From NCBI RefSeq assembly GCF_021740465.1, contig NZ_JAIOZR010000023.1, positions 1 to 34,847 on the forward strand: a stretch of DNA of 34,847 bases, in the 5' to 3' direction. The translations under genes and the position numbers were made by a program. Below the pieces are notes generated by a model, which searched no databases, was not told the DNA's origin, and saw nothing but the letters and a program-made list of their open reading frames with translations. This DNA comes from Chlorobium sp. GTDB lineage: Bacteria > Bacteroidota > Chlorobiia > Chlorobiales > Chlorobiaceae. This document shows, piece by piece, positions 13,451-22,620 of this stretch (within the stretch, counting starts at the first letter, position 1; every line of letters begins with the position of its first letter).

Positions 13451-14659
13451 ATGATGCACCCTGACCTCTTCACCTCCTTGACCATCGGCGGCATTCACCT
13501 CCGGAACCGGCTGCTGCGTTCGGCGACCCACGAAAGCATGGCGGAAGAGAGCGGAGCGCCTTCTTCCGCGCATGAAAAGCTCTATACGGCGCTTGCAAAA
13601 GGGGGTGCCGGAGCCATCATCACCGGTTACGCCGGGGTACAGCAGGACGGGCGAAGCAGTCTGCCCGGCATGCTGATGATGCACGACGACAGTCTCGTTC
13701 CGGCTTACCGGCGACTCACCGACCCCGTCCACAGCCACGGTTGTCCCATCATCCTGCAGCTTGCCCACTGCGGACGCCAGACCCGCTCGGCCGTAACCGG
13801 CATGAAGACCGTTGCGCCTTCGGCGCTGAGAGACCGCATTTTCAACGAAGAGATCCCCAGGGAGCTCGACGAGGAGGGGATCCGGGCCATCATCGCCAGC
13901 TTCGCGGCGGCTGCCGGACGCGCCGCCCGTGCGGGATTCGACGGTGTGCAGCTTCATTTGGCGCACGGCTACCTGCTTGCGCAGTTTCTTTCGGGCTACA
14001 CCAACCGCCGACGCGACAGATGGGGCGGCCCGCTCGAAAACAGGTTCCGCATCGTTTCGGAAATCCTGCTGCGCATCAGGCGGGAGCTGGGAGACTATCC
14101 CGTGCTGGCCAAAATCAGCGCCTACGACCGGAGGCCTGGAGGGATGCGGATCGACGAAGCGGTCGGGATCGCCCGTCTGCTCGAAGCATCCGGATGTTCC
14201 GCCATAGAGGTTTCGTCCGGCACCGTCGAGGAGGGACTCTCGATCATGCGCGGGCCCGAGCTGCCGATTGAGCCCCTGCTTGCCTGCAATTTCAGGTTCG
14301 CCGCAATGCCCATGCCGCTCAGGAAATTCATGACACCGCTCCTGCGTCTCGGCATGCGCCTTCCGGAACCCGTGACCAACTACAACGTCGAAGCCGCACG
14401 AGCCATCAGGCGAGCGGTCTCGATTCCCGTGATCGTGGTCGGAGGAATTCATGTGCAGGAAGATATTGCCGCAGCGTTCGGAAGCGGCGCCATCGACTGC
14501 GTCTCCATGTCGCGCCCGTTCATTATCGAGCCGGATATCGTCCGTAAACTGCAGGATGGCCGCCGGACGGCCTCCCGCTGCATCAGATGCAACTACTGCG
14601 CCATCATGATCGAGCATGGGCCGCTCAGGTGCTGGTACGGAAAGCTGCCGAAGATGTAA
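13451..14659 (+). CDS. Old Yellow Enzyme-family NADH:flavin oxidoreductase
   Basis: About 402 residues of an FMN-binding TIM barrel that reduces activated C=C bonds with NAD(P)H. The N-terminus DLFTSLTIGGIHLRNRLLRS, GVQLHLAHGYLLAQFLS, RWGGPLENRFRIV, the PVIVVGGI strand and CVSMSRPF match the family. The C-terminus has a Cys cluster, CIRCNYC and a later C in LRCWYG, reminiscent of iron-sulfur-carrying relatives such as 2,4-dienoyl-CoA reductases, but without their second flavin domain. The start is uncertain: ATGs at 13451 and 13454 both lack a strong ribosome site, and a TTG at 13421 is also in frame. The physiological substrate is unknown. Confidence 0.87.
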   Translation: MMHPDLFTSLTIGGIHLRNRLLRSATHESMAEESGAPSSAHEKLYTALAKGGAGAIITGYAGVQQDGRSSLPGMLMMHDDSLVPAYRRLTDPVHSHGCPIILQLAHCGRQTRSAVTGMKTVAPSALRDRIFNEEIPRELDEEGIRAIIASFAAAAGRAARAGFDGVQLHLAHGYLLAQFLSGYTNRRRDRWGGPLENRFRIVSEILLRIRRELGDYPVLAKISAYDRRPGGMRIDEAVGIARLLEASGCSAIEVSSGTVEEGLSIMRGPELPIEPLLACNFRFAAMPMPLRKFMTPLLRLGMRLPEPVTNYNVEAARAIRRAVSIPVIVVGGIHVQEDIAAAFGSGAIDCVSMSRPFIIEPDIVRKLQDGRRTASRCIRCNYCAIMIEHGPLRCWYGKLPKM

Positions 14660-14757
14660 GGGGCTTACGGAAGGGGCAGCAGGGAGAGTTTTGTCTTTGC
14701 AGAGCCGTATTTTAAGTTATTTAGGCCACCATTTCCGGAGGGGGCGGAAGCATCGGT

Positions 14758-17700
14758 ATGAAAATTCTCTCGTTACGCTTTAAAAACCTGAACTCCCTTG
14801 CCGGAGAGTGGTTTGTTGACTTTACCGCTCCCGAGTACGTATCGGACGGGATATTCGCCATTACCGGGCCGACCGGCTCGGGCAAGACGACCATTCTCGA
14901 TGCGGTTTCGCTTGCCCTGTACGGTCAGACCCCCCGTCTCGAAAAGGTCAATGCAAGCGGCAACGAAATCATGACGAGGCATACCGGGGAGTGTTTTGCC
15001 GAAGTGGTTTTCGAAACCGGAGCGGGCCGCTACCGGTGCCACTGGTCGCAGCACCGTGCCCGCAGAAACCCCCAGGGTTCCCTGCAGTCCCAGAAGCACG
15101 AAATTTCCGACGAGTCGACCGGCAGGATCATCGAATCGAAAGTGCAGGATACACTGGCAGCGGTTGTGGAGCGCACGGGAATGGACTTCGAGCAGTTCAC
15201 CCGATCCATGCTGCTGGCGCAGGGCGGATTTACGGCATTTCTGCAGGCACAGCCCGATGAGCGTGCTCCGGTACTGGAGCAGATAACGGGTACGGCGATC
15301 TATTCGCTTATATCGGTGAAGGTGCACGAGCGAAACCGTCTTGAGCAGCAGAAACTCGATCTTCTCAGGGATGAATGTTCCGGCATCCGCCTTCCGGGAG
15401 AGGGGGAACTCGCCGAAACCGAAGCCTCCCTGAAGGGAAAAGAGGCAGAGGAGGCTGCCGTCGCGGGCCGGCAGAGCCGGACCGAGGCTGCTCAGCGGTG
15501 GCTCCGGCAGATTGCCGTCATGCAAGCCGAGCTGGCCGGGATGGAGGGGGAGTTTCGGGATCTCGTGAGCCGGGAGGAGCGGTTTCATCCCGACCGGCAG
15601 CGTCTGGAAAAAGCCGTTAGGGCTGCCCGTTTCGAACCGGCATATTCTGCTATTCTGCAGCTCCGGCAGCTTCAGGAGCGTGAATTACAGGAAAAAAGCG
15701 CAGCGGAACGGGAACTGGAGTTTTCAAAAACGGTTTTTGAAGAACGTTCCGGAGTGTTTTGCGAAGCGGAAGGGAGGCTCATGCTTCTCAAGGAAGAGAC
15801 GCATGCGTTATCGGGAGTCGCGCGCCAGGTCAGGGCGCTCGACCTGCAGATTGCCGCTTCAGGCGAGCGCTGCCTTCAGGCGGAGAGCGAGCTCGGCGTT
15901 CTGCAGAAAAGGATCGGGGTTCTGGAAGGACAGCTTGCCAGTGTGGAGCGGGAGCTGCTTGTGGAGCGGAAATCGTTCGAGGATGCCGGGCGGTATCTTT
16001 CGGAACATGCGGCCGACAGCACAATTGCGGCATCGCTGAGCGGCATCGGGGAAAAGGTGAGGCAGAGCCAGGCGGCCAGAGCTGAGGAACGGGATGCCCG
16101 CAAGGCGCTCGATGATGCCTCGAAACGGCTTGAAAGGGCCGCAATCACCCTTCGGGAGCTTACTCCGGCGACAGCTGAGGCCGAGGATGATTTCCGGAAC
16201 TGCCTGAACCTCCGGAAGGAGCTTTCCGGGCGGCTTGAAGAGCTGCTCTCGGGCGGCAGCCTTCGCGAACTGCGCATGGAAGCTGACGGCATACGTGAAC
16301 GGATCCGGGCACTTGAAACCCTTCAGGCGCGCCTTGTTCAGCTGGCGAGCTTCAGGGAGCGTTCCGTGTCGGTGCGACAGGCTCTCGGTTCTGCGGAGGC
16401 GGAGCTGAAAAGGAGCGCCCTTGAACTCGAGAGGATTACGCAGCTTCAGCGCAAGGAGGAGGAGCTGGTCGAGGGACTTCAGCGGGAGGCGGAACTGCAG
16501 GGGAAAATCAGGGCGCTCGAAGAGGAGCGGGGGATGCTGCAGGAGGGCAGGCCCTGTCCTCTTTGCGGTTCCACGCACCACCCTTTTGCCGGAGAAGAGC
16601 CTCCCGCAAGGGAGATGGCCGCCGATGATGCGCTTCGTCTGGCACGTCTCTGTTTGCTGGAGAGGGGACAGGAAATCACCCTGCTGCGTATTGCGGCGGC
16701 AGGGGCGGAGAGCGAGCGCCGTCAGCTTTTGGCGCAGCGGGACGAACTGCACAAAACCATTGAAGAGGAGACGCAGTGGTGCAGGAAGTTTGCCGGAACG
16801 CTTTCGATCGGAGGTGCCCCCACCCAGGATGGCGTCGGGGAGGAGCTTTCAAACCTTCGGCTCATTGCCGCAAGGCGGAGCGGTGTGCTTGCCGAAGCCG
16901 AGCGGATCGATGCGGCTCATGCCGGGGCGGCCGGGGAGGAAAAAATTCTGCAGCAGCGACTGACGGGGGCTTTGCGGCGGAAGGAGGGTGCGGACTACGT
17001 GCTGAAAACGGCCGAAGCGGACGTAGCCAGAGCAACTGAAAGCGCATCAGTTGCCCTGCTGAAACAAAGAAGCGTCGAGGAGGTTCTGAACCGGGAGCTT
17101 GCGGCTTACGCTATTGCCGCCGCCGATGCGTTGTCGTATGCCGAAGCGCTCCTGCTGCTGCAGTCCCGACTCGAACGCTGGCAGGAGGCCCATGAGCGAA
17201 AAGTCGATTCCGGGCAGCGGATCACCGTTCTGGAGGGGAACCGGAGTGTCCAGGAGGAGCTGCTGAAAACAATCCGTGAAGATTGCCGGCAGAAGGAATC
17301 GGGCCATGCCGCCGAACGGGAGGCTTTTTCAGCCCTGCAGGGGGAGCGCGCCCTGTTGTTCGGAGCAAAAAATCCCGATGAGGAGGAGCGCCGTACGGCA
17401 GCGGCTCTGAAAAGTGCCGAAGAAGCGTTCGAAGAGGCGAGAGCCGCGCGTGAGGAAGCCTCGCAGCAGATCGTGACCCTTTCGGAAAGGGTGGCCATGC
17501 TTGCCGCCACTTCAGGAGAGCGGGAAACGACGATTTTCCGGAAGCTGGCCGGGCTCGAGGGTGAGCTTTCAGGCAGCAGCTTCGAAAGCCTCGAAAGTTT
17601 TCTTTCGGCACGGCTCGACAGACCTCAGCTCGACGAGCTTGAAAAAGAGGCCTCTCTGCTTGCCGCAAGACGTCTCGAACTCGAAACCCTTCAGGTCGAA

Positions 17701-18429
17701 CGGCAGAAGAAGCTCCGGCAGGAGGAAGACCGGGCTCTTTCGGAGAGCTCTCCGAAAGAGCTGCAGGAAGAGCTCGAAAGGCTTTCCGGCACTCTCGGTT
17801 CGCTACGTTCCGATATTGCAGGCCTGAAGCTACGCCTGCAGGAGCATGAGCGGGCGGCACTCCTTCTGCGCGAAAAAACCGCCGCGCTTGCCGCTCAGGA
17901 GATCGAGTGCGGCCGGTGGTCGACACTGCACGAGCTTGTCGGTTCCTCGGACGGCAAGAAGTTCCGGAACTTCGCACAGGGACTTACTTTCGAAATCATG
18001 ATCGGCCACGCCAACCGACAGCTTGCAGCCATGACCGACCGCTACCTTCTGGTGCAAAGCCAGGAGCCGCTCGGGCTTGACGTGATCGATACCTGGCAGG
18101 CAGGGGAGGTGCGTTCCACCAAAAACCTTTCCGGAGGGGAGAGTTTCATCGTGAGTCTGGCGCTTGCGCTCGGGCTTTCGCAGATGTCGAGCCGGAACGT
18201 GCGGGTTGATTCGCTTTTTCTCGACGAAGGGTTCGGCACGCTCGACGAGGAGGCGCTCGATACCGCCCTGCAGACCCTGGCGGGCCTCCGTCAGAACGGC
18301 AAGGTCATCGGAATCATCTCCCATGTTCCGGCCCTGAAGGAGCGTATAGCCGCCCGAATACGCGTGCATCGGGTTTCGGGCGGTCGAAGCCGCCTTTCCG
18401 GTCCCGGCGTAAGCGGCGGGATCGAGTAG
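14758..18429 (+). CDS. sbcC: Exonuclease subunit SbcC
   Basis: A 1223-residue SMC/Rad50-like ATPase, partner of SbcD. Walker A GPTGSGKT is at 37-44. Two long Glu/Arg/Leu-rich coiled-coil arms flank the zinc hook CPLC at 600-603. The ABC signature LSGGES is at 1124-1129, and Walker B with D-loop, SLFLDEGFGTLDEE, begins at 1152. Length is somewhat above typical. The ATG follows GGAGGGGGCGGAAG. SbcC uses ATP to drive SbcD along DNA ends. Here it is separated from sbcD by two metabolic genes, which is uncommon. Confidence 0.96.
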   Translation: MKILSLRFKNLNSLAGEWFVDFTAPEYVSDGIFAITGPTGSGKTTILDAVSLALYGQTPRLEKVNASGNEIMTRHTGECFAEVVFETGAGRYRCHWSQHRARRNPQGSLQSQKHEISDESTGRIIESKVQDTLAAVVERTGMDFEQFTRSMLLAQGGFTAFLQAQPDERAPVLEQITGTAIYSLISVKVHERNRLEQQKLDLLRDECSGIRLPGEGELAETEASLKGKEAEEAAVAGRQSRTEAAQRWLRQIAVMQAELAGMEGEFRDLVSREERFHPDRQRLEKAVRAARFEPAYSAILQLRQLQERELQEKSAAERELEFSKTVFEERSGVFCEAEGRLMLLKEETHALSGVARQVRALDLQIAASGERCLQAESELGVLQKRIGVLEGQLASVERELLVERKSFEDAGRYLSEHAADSTIAASLSGIGEKVRQSQAARAEERDARKALDDASKRLERAAITLRELTPATAEAEDDFRNCLNLRKELSGRLEELLSGGSLRELRMEADGIRERIRALETLQARLVQLASFRERSVSVRQALGSAEAELKRSALELERITQLQRKEEELVEGLQREAELQGKIRALEEERGMLQEGRPCPLCGSTHHPFAGEEPPAREMAADDALRLARLCLLERGQEITLLRIAAAGAESERRQLLAQRDELHKTIEEETQWCRKFAGTLSIGGAPTQDGVGEELSNLRLIAARRSGVLAEAERIDAAHAGAAGEEKILQQRLTGALRRKEGADYVLKTAEADVARATESASVALLKQRSVEEVLNRELAAYAIAAADALSYAEALLLLQSRLERWQEAHERKVDSGQRITVLEGNRSVQEELLKTIREDCRQKESGHAAEREAFSALQGERALLFGAKNPDEEERRTAAALKSAEEAFEEARAAREEASQQIVTLSERVAMLAATSGERETTIFRKLAGLEGELSGSSFESLESFLSARLDRPQLDELEKEASLLAARRLELETLQVERQKKLRQEEDRALSESSPKELQEELERLSGTLGSLRSDIAGLKLRLQEHERAALLLREKTAALAAQEIECGRWSTLHELVGSSDGKKFRNFAQGLTFEIMIGHANRQLAAMTDRYLLVQSQEPLGLDVIDTWQAGEVRSTKNLSGGESFIVSLALALGLSQMSSRNVRVDSLFLDEGFGTLDEEALDTALQTLAGLRQNGKVIGIISHVPALKERIAARIRVHRVSGGRSRLSGPGVSGGIE

Positions 18430-18464
18430 GGGGTACCGGACGTTTATTAACCGGGAGGTGAGCA

Positions 18465-18917
18465 ATGGAGACGAAAAGAAAACGGCAAATATCATTTTTT
18501 GCGGCGCTTTGGACAACGGCGTTTTTCCTGAATTTTTTCTGGGAGTCCCTGCACGGCCTTCTATATCGTGATCATCCGGCAATGGCCGCATCCGGCTATG
18601 TGCCCATGATGGTTGAAATGGCCGTTTATGATGCCTTTGCGGTTTCCGGCCTCTATCTGCTCGTTTCGCTGCTGTGCCGTACCCTTCTGTGGAAGATCAC
18701 CATGCACAACGTTACGGTGTTCTCAGTCGCAGCCCTCTTTGCGGCTTTCTCGACCGAGTACGCAGCACAGCACGTTCTGCACGCATGGTTCTATCTGCCC
18801 TCCATGCCGACGGTTTTCGGGGTCGGGCTGCTGCCGCTTTTTCAGCTCGCCGTGACGGGTGTCGCGGCGATTCTTGCGGCTTCGGGGCTATCGGACGTGA
18901 ATGAACCCATAAACTGA
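18465..18917 (+). CDS. Small four-helix membrane protein, unknown function
   Basis: A 150-residue protein with four hydrophobic segments near residues 10-27, 50-70, 82-98 and 115-137. The first segment contains AFFLNFFWESLHG, with conserved-looking Asn, Trp, Glu and His in or next to the membrane, and there are further His residues near the third (EYAAQHVLHAWF). I do not recognise a named family. GGGAGGTGAG gives a good ribosome site. It follows sbcC by 36 bp and may be cotranscribed; the next gene is convergent. Confidence 0.7.
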   Translation: METKRKRQISFFAALWTTAFFLNFFWESLHGLLYRDHPAMAASGYVPMMVEMAVYDAFAVSGLYLLVSLLCRTLLWKITMHNVTVFSVAALFAAFSTEYAAQHVLHAWFYLPSMPTVFGVGLLPLFQLAVTGVAAILAASGLSDVNEPIN

Positions 18918-19002
18918 CCCCGGACCTTTACTGTATTCATGTTTGGTCGCGGTTCCAATTTTCGTCCAGATGGCATCGGATAGCATTCGGACAGTTGCAG
19001 TG

Positions 19003-20496
19003 TCAGGTTACGGGGAATCGCAGCTCGACCATGGTGCCGCAGTCCGTGCGGCTTCTTACCGACACCGTTATATGCTGCAGGTCGGCGAGTTTTTTTACGA
19101 TGGCCAGCCCGAGTCCGGATCCTCCGGTCCCGGAGCTTCTCGATTCGTCCACCCGGTAAAATCGCTCGAAGATCCTTGAAAGCTTTTCTTCCGGAATTCC
19201 CATGCCGTTGTCGGCGAAGGTGCAGAGCAGGGAGCCGGAACCGCCTGAAAGGGTCACCGCAACCGTCGATTCCGGAGGGGAGTACTTGAGGGCGTTCGAA
19301 AGGATATTTTCGAAAATCATATCGAGCATTGCGGGATCCGCCGAAACCATGCAGGATTGCGGCCCCTCGAAGCTGATCGGGATGTTTTTCCGCCCTGCAT
19401 CGGAGTGCATGCGGGCGATCGCTTCCCTGATATGGAGGGCGATATCCACGGGTTCCATAAGAGCCGTCATGCCGCTGCTTTCGAAGCGGGTCAGCATAAG
19501 GAGCTGGTCGATCAGTCTCGTCATCCGGTCCAGCTCTTTCAGGCAGAAGAGGATCCGTTCTTCATAATGTTCGCGCTCCCTTGGTTTCCGCACCAGGACT
19601 TCGAGTGTGCCTTTCAGGGATGCGAGCGGCGTTTTCAGTTCGTGGGAAGCATCGGATGTAAACTGCTTTTCCCGCTGGAACGCGTCCTGAAGACGCTCGA
19701 GAAGCGAATTGATGGTAACCGAGAGCCGACGGAGCTCGTCATGGTTGCGGGGAAGGGGAATGCGACTGTCGAGATTTTCCCTGGTGATTTTCTCGGCGGC
19801 GGCAATAACCTCTTCAACCGGACGAATGCTTCTGCCTGCAATGACCCTGGTAAGGATGAAGAGGGTGAGTATAATGGCCGGATACGATACCAGAAGCACC
19901 TGCTTCAGATCGCCCAGAATGGTTACGGCATCGCGGACGGGAACCGCCGCAAGGAGGTATCCTTCGATTTTTCCGTCGGTACCGGTCAGCGGAACCTGAA
20001 CCTGACGGACGGCAATCCGCCCGGCGGCTGCAAGGTGGTAGCGTTTTTCCTTCCGGCCTGACTGGAAGGCGAGGGTGTTGCCGGCGAGGTTGGCCGATCT
20101 GGCGATTATCTTTCCCTCGCTTCCGACAAGCTGGAGGAACTCTTCGTCATCGTCCTCACCCTTCACTTTTCCGTCATGCGGTTTTCTGTGTTCATGATCG
20201 TCTGCTTCATCAGTGCGATGATCGTCGTCGGAGAGGTTGAAATGCCGTAAACCGGGCGTTCCCGGCGGTTGCGCTCTGATGATTTCCGACACTTCCCGGT
20301 CGAGCTCGTCGTCGAAGTGGCTGTAGACCACCCGTTCGACCGTGAAAAATACGAGCGTAAAGACAAGGGCGAGCAGGATGGCCGTCGCAATGGTGTAATA
20401 GAGTGCAATGCGGCTGCGCAGGCTCAGGGAAAGTTTTTCCTGAACGGAACCGGCATGCTCCCGGACGAACCCGCTGTTTTTTTTCATGTCCGGCAT
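19003..20496 (-). CDS. Sensor histidine kinase with Asp/His-rich sensor loop (OmpR-partner type)
   Basis: A 497-residue membrane kinase. TM1 is about 30-52 and TM2 about 199-219, with a periplasmic domain between them. That domain contains a strongly acidic and His-rich stretch at 89-119 (DDDHRTDEADDHEHRKPHDG), suggestive of metal or proton sensing. HAMP follows (to about 270), then the phosphoacceptor H285 in SDASHELKTP, the N box (NALKYSP, about 401), DNGMGIP, FERFYR and the GGSGLGLAI ATP lid. The ATG begins directly after the regulator's stop (TGAATG), so translation is coupled; an ATG 9 bases later is also possible. The ligand is inferred, not shown. Confidence 0.92.
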   Translation of the reverse strand: MPDMKKNSGFVREHAGSVQEKLSLSLRSRIALYYTIATAILLALVFTLVFFTVERVVYSHFDDELDREVSEIIRAQPPGTPGLRHFNLSDDDHRTDEADDHEHRKPHDGKVKGEDDDEEFLQLVGSEGKIIARSANLAGNTLAFQSGRKEKRYHLAAAGRIAVRQVQVPLTGTDGKIEGYLLAAVPVRDAVTILGDLKQVLLVSYPAIILTLFILTRVIAGRSIRPVEEVIAAAEKITRENLDSRIPLPRNHDELRRLSVTINSLLERLQDAFQREKQFTSDASHELKTPLASLKGTLEVLVRKPREREHYEERILFCLKELDRMTRLIDQLLMLTRFESSGMTALMEPVDIALHIREAIARMHSDAGRKNIPISFEGPQSCMVSADPAMLDMIFENILSNALKYSPPESTVAVTLSGGSGSLLCTFADNGMGIPEEKLSRIFERFYRVDESRSSGTGGSGLGLAIVKKLADLQHITVSVRSRTDCGTMVELRFPVT

Positions 20497-21165
20497 TCAG
20501 GATTCGCGGATGATGTAGCCGACGCCCCGGATGGTCTGAATGATGTTTCCGCACCCTGCATGGTCGAGTTTTTTCCGGAGAAAATTGATATAAACGTCGA
20601 TTACCGAGGTATCGGAATCGAAATGAATGTCCCAGACGTGTTCGATGATGCGGCTTCTGGTGCAGACCTTTTCCTTGTTGCGCACCAGATACTCCAGCAG
20701 GGAAAACTCCTTCGGGGTCAGCATGATTTCGCCGGTTCCGCAGAATACCTGATGGGTAACGGGATTCACGCTGAGTTTTCCGGCCGTAAGCTGGTCGCCG
20801 GCAGGGCTGTTTCTGCGGAGCTGAACCCGTATGCGGGCAAGCAGCTCCTCGAAGGCGAACGGTTTTCTGATGTAGTCACTGGCACCGGCGTCGAGGCCGA
20901 ATACGATATCCTCGATGGCGTCTTTGGCGGTCAGGAAAATCAACGGCACATCGATGCCGGCCTTGCGAACCTGTCGGCACACCTCTATGCCGCTGATGCC
21001 GGGAATCATCCAGTCAACTATCAGGAGATCATATTCGTTCAGGATAGCCATATCAAGGCCGCTTTTGCCGTCGAACGCCAGATCGACGGCAAAATACTCC
21101 TCTTCAAGTCCGTCCTTGAGAAAGCGGGCTATTCCGGGTTCATCCTCGATGACAAGAATCCGCAT
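20497..21165 (-). CDS. OmpR/PhoB-family response regulator
   Basis: A 222-residue DNA-binding response regulator. The receiver has acidic residues E7/D8, phosphoacceptor D51 (IVDWMIPG), T79 and K101 (IRKPF). The C-terminal winged helix includes LTPKEFSLLEYLVRNKEKVC and VIDVYINFLRKKLD with the final TIRGVGYI. It is partner of the adjacent kinase and sits 15 bp downstream of a DUF4405 gene. Such regulators bind direct repeats with a period near 11 bp; candidate sites occur at 21827-21870 and 27630-27673. Confidence 0.95.
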   Translation of the reverse strand: MRILVIEDEPGIARFLKDGLEEEYFAVDLAFDGKSGLDMAILNEYDLLIVDWMIPGISGIEVCRQVRKAGIDVPLIFLTAKDAIEDIVFGLDAGASDYIRKPFAFEELLARIRVQLRRNSPAGDQLTAGKLSVNPVTHQVFCGTGEIMLTPKEFSLLEYLVRNKEKVCTRSRIIEHVWDIHFDSDTSVIDVYINFLRKKLDHAGCGNIIQTIRGVGYIIRES

Positions 21166-21180
21166 GGCAGTTGTTGTTCG

Positions 21181-21729
21181 TTAATGATCGTCGTCGTCAC
21201 CCTCCATCCGCTCCTCTCCACCCTTTCCGGGTTTCCCGAAGAGAGCGCCGAGTACCATCCGTTCATCTTTTCCGCTTTTTTGGGCAATCTCGGCGATGGT
21301 CATGGACGCATTGGCGGCATCGATGCCCTCTTTTTCAAGTCTTGCGGCAAGCTCTTCCGGTGTCGCTTTCAGAACCAGTGCGACGGTTTCGAGCGAAGAG
21401 GATTCGAGCGCCTGCACGGCGGCTTTTCCGGTGCTCTCCTTTCCGTGCTCCTCTTCGTCCTCGCCGAACATCGGCAGCAGCGAGAGCATCGTGACAAGAG
21501 CCGCCGTGCCGATTATTCCAAGGCCGGCTTTTTTCGAGAAATAACCGGTAAAGACTTTCCAGTTGGAAGCGGTGTGGAGCAGGATGCCTCCCAGAAACAG
21601 CCAGCTGAGCCATTTGTGCACCGGTTCGACCAGCCCGATTTCAATATCGAAAAATAACAGCAGACCCGTAACGCCTGAAATGATAAAAGCTCCGATGGCA
21701 AGAGGGGTTGCCCATGATTTCAATGTCAT
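21181..21729 (-). CDS. DUF4405-type membrane protein with charged C-terminus
   Basis: 182 residues. Three helices lie near 6-27, 38-55 and 70-88. Two His, H38 and H52, are 14 residues apart across the second helix, a spacing compatible with b-type haem ligation, followed by NWK. The cytoplasmic or periplasmic tail carries a helical module (residues 112-164, SLETVALVLKATPEELAARL ... MTIAEIAQKSG) and ends in EGDDDDH. The ATG at 21729 has AAAGGAGATAGC before it; an earlier in-frame start is unlikely. It is the first gene of the operon with the response regulator and kinase, so it may be a sensor accessory or a target. Haem binding is inference. Confidence 0.78.
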   Translation of the reverse strand: MTLKSWATPLAIGAFIISGVTGLLLFFDIEIGLVEPVHKWLSWLFLGGILLHTASNWKVFTGYFSKKAGLGIIGTAALVTMLSLLPMFGEDEEEHGKESTGKAAVQALESSSLETVALVLKATPEELAARLEKEGIDAANASMTIAEIAQKSGKDERMVLGALFGKPGKGGEERMEGDDDDH

Positions 21730-21826
21730 GCTATCTCCTTTACAAGAATTGTGGTAATGTTGCGTCAGGCTCCTGAAGGCCATCGCCTGACAACGGTTTA
21801 AAACATGAACAAGGTAGCCCCCCTTT

Positions 21827-21870
21827 CCTTAAAGGATTCTCATGAGAAGCTTAAAATTCGCTTATAATTA
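21827..21870. promoter_or_regulatory. 11-bp-phased TTAA repeats in the divergent promoter region
   Basis: CCTTAAAGGAT (21827), GCTTAAAATTC (21849) and GCTTATAATTA (21860) lie on one 11-bp grid; the slot at 21838 lacks the motif. A TATAAT occurs at 21864-21869. The same grid with a TTAA core occurs before the FISUMP gene. This fits tandem sites of an OmpR-family regulator such as the adjacent one. Confidence 0.5.
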
Positions 21871-21903
21871 CGGATGGGTTCCCTTTTCGAAAGGTTGCGG
21901 CTC

Positions 21904-21937
21904 CGACCGTATGGTCGATATTTCGACCTTTCGGTCG
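21904..21937. promoter_or_regulatory. Tandem dyads CGACC-N4-GGTCG, candidate sigma-54 activator sites
   Basis: CGACC-GTAT-GGTCG (21904-21917) and CGACC-TTTC-GGTCG (21924-21937) are two perfect 14-bp dyads exactly 20 bp apart. Together they can also fold as one long hairpin with TCCGACCG/CGGTCGGA ends (21902-21939). No T-run follows, so it is not a terminator. The downstream dyad starts 104 bp before the GG of a sigma-54-like element. A matching layout recurs at 27002-27139. Confidence 0.72.
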
Positions 21938-22026
21938 GAATCCTTATACTGCAGTGTTGCGGCCGTTAACGTTGAGCGATGCGTAATGCCTTCTGAAAAA
22001 AGAGGTTGCGTGGTATTCTCTCTTAT

Positions 22027-22041
22027 TGGCATGTTTTTTGA
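22027..22041 (+). promoter_or_regulatory. Sigma-54-type promoter candidate for the cytochrome operon
   Basis: TGGCATG-N4-TTGA, with GG at 22028-22029 and GA instead of GC at 22040-22041, so the -12 element is imperfect. Expected start near 22053, about 134 bases before the cytochrome ATG. Alone it would be weak. The tandem dyads at the same distance as in the second, better promoter raise confidence. The rest of 21730-22186 contains no supported gene. Confidence 0.5.
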
Positions 22042-22186
22042 CCCTTACTGATTGCCATGAAAGTATCGCGAGTAACCGTCGGGGCGATTCGAGCCAGAAC
22101 GGCGGGTGAGGCTGCTGCGTTATACTTTACAGGGCAAAGTTAATGTCTGTAGGTTCAGCAATGGTTGTTATCAAAGGAGTGTTGTC

Positions 22187-22606
22187 ATGAAAAAAATCTT
22201 GTATGTGTTTATGTTATCCGGAATCGTATCGGGGGTTCATCCTTCGGCGGCAACGGCCGTAACGCCTGACGGCAGGGCGGTATTCGATCGCAGCTGCAGC
22301 GTCTGCCACTCCATCAATCCGCCACCCAAATCCGCTCCGCCGGTTATCCCGCTTGCCAACCGCTACCACGAGAAGTTTGCTACAAAAGCAGAGGGTGTCG
22401 CTCATATGGCAGCATTTCTGAAAAAACCCGATAAAAACAAAGCTGTCGATCAGCAGGCGGTAACGCGCTTCGGGCTCATGCCGCTCATCAAGCTTACCGA
22501 TGCTGAGCTGAAGGCCGTGACCGGATGGTTCTGGGATCAGTACAACCCGGCAATGGGTCGTGGAAGAGGTATGGGTGGCGGTCAGAGACGACTTATGAAC
22601 CAGTGA
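22187..22606 (+). CDS. Exported monohaem c-type cytochrome
   Basis: 139 residues: a signal peptide (MKKILYVFMLSGIVSGVHPS, cleavage near residue 24), one CSVCH haem-attachment motif at 37-41, and a plausible distal Met in RFGLMPLIKL. The fold matches small class I cytochromes c (AVFDRSCSVCH, then LTDAELKAVTGWFW). The Gly/Arg-rich tail GRGRGMGGGQRR is unusual. The ATG at 22187 follows AAAGGAGTG. It is the first gene of a run (14-bp gap to the next) with a DUF4405 membrane protein and a two-component system, suggesting periplasmic electron transfer to or from that membrane protein. Confidence 0.87.
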   Translation: MKKILYVFMLSGIVSGVHPSAATAVTPDGRAVFDRSCSVCHSINPPPKSAPPVIPLANRYHEKFATKAEGVAHMAAFLKKPDKNKAVDQQAVTRFGLMPLIKLTDAELKAVTGWFWDQYNPAMGRGRGMGGGQRRLMNQ

Positions 22607-22620
22607 ACGAGGACACAGCC

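Noticed and set aside
21902-21939. Hairpin read as a transcription terminator
   Set aside because: No T-run follows, no gene ends nearby on either strand, and the same dyads recur before another sigma-54 promoter.
21842-22051. 69-residue ORF between the divergent operons
   Set aside because: It covers the tandem dyads and promoter elements, starts without a ribosome site and has no recognisable features.
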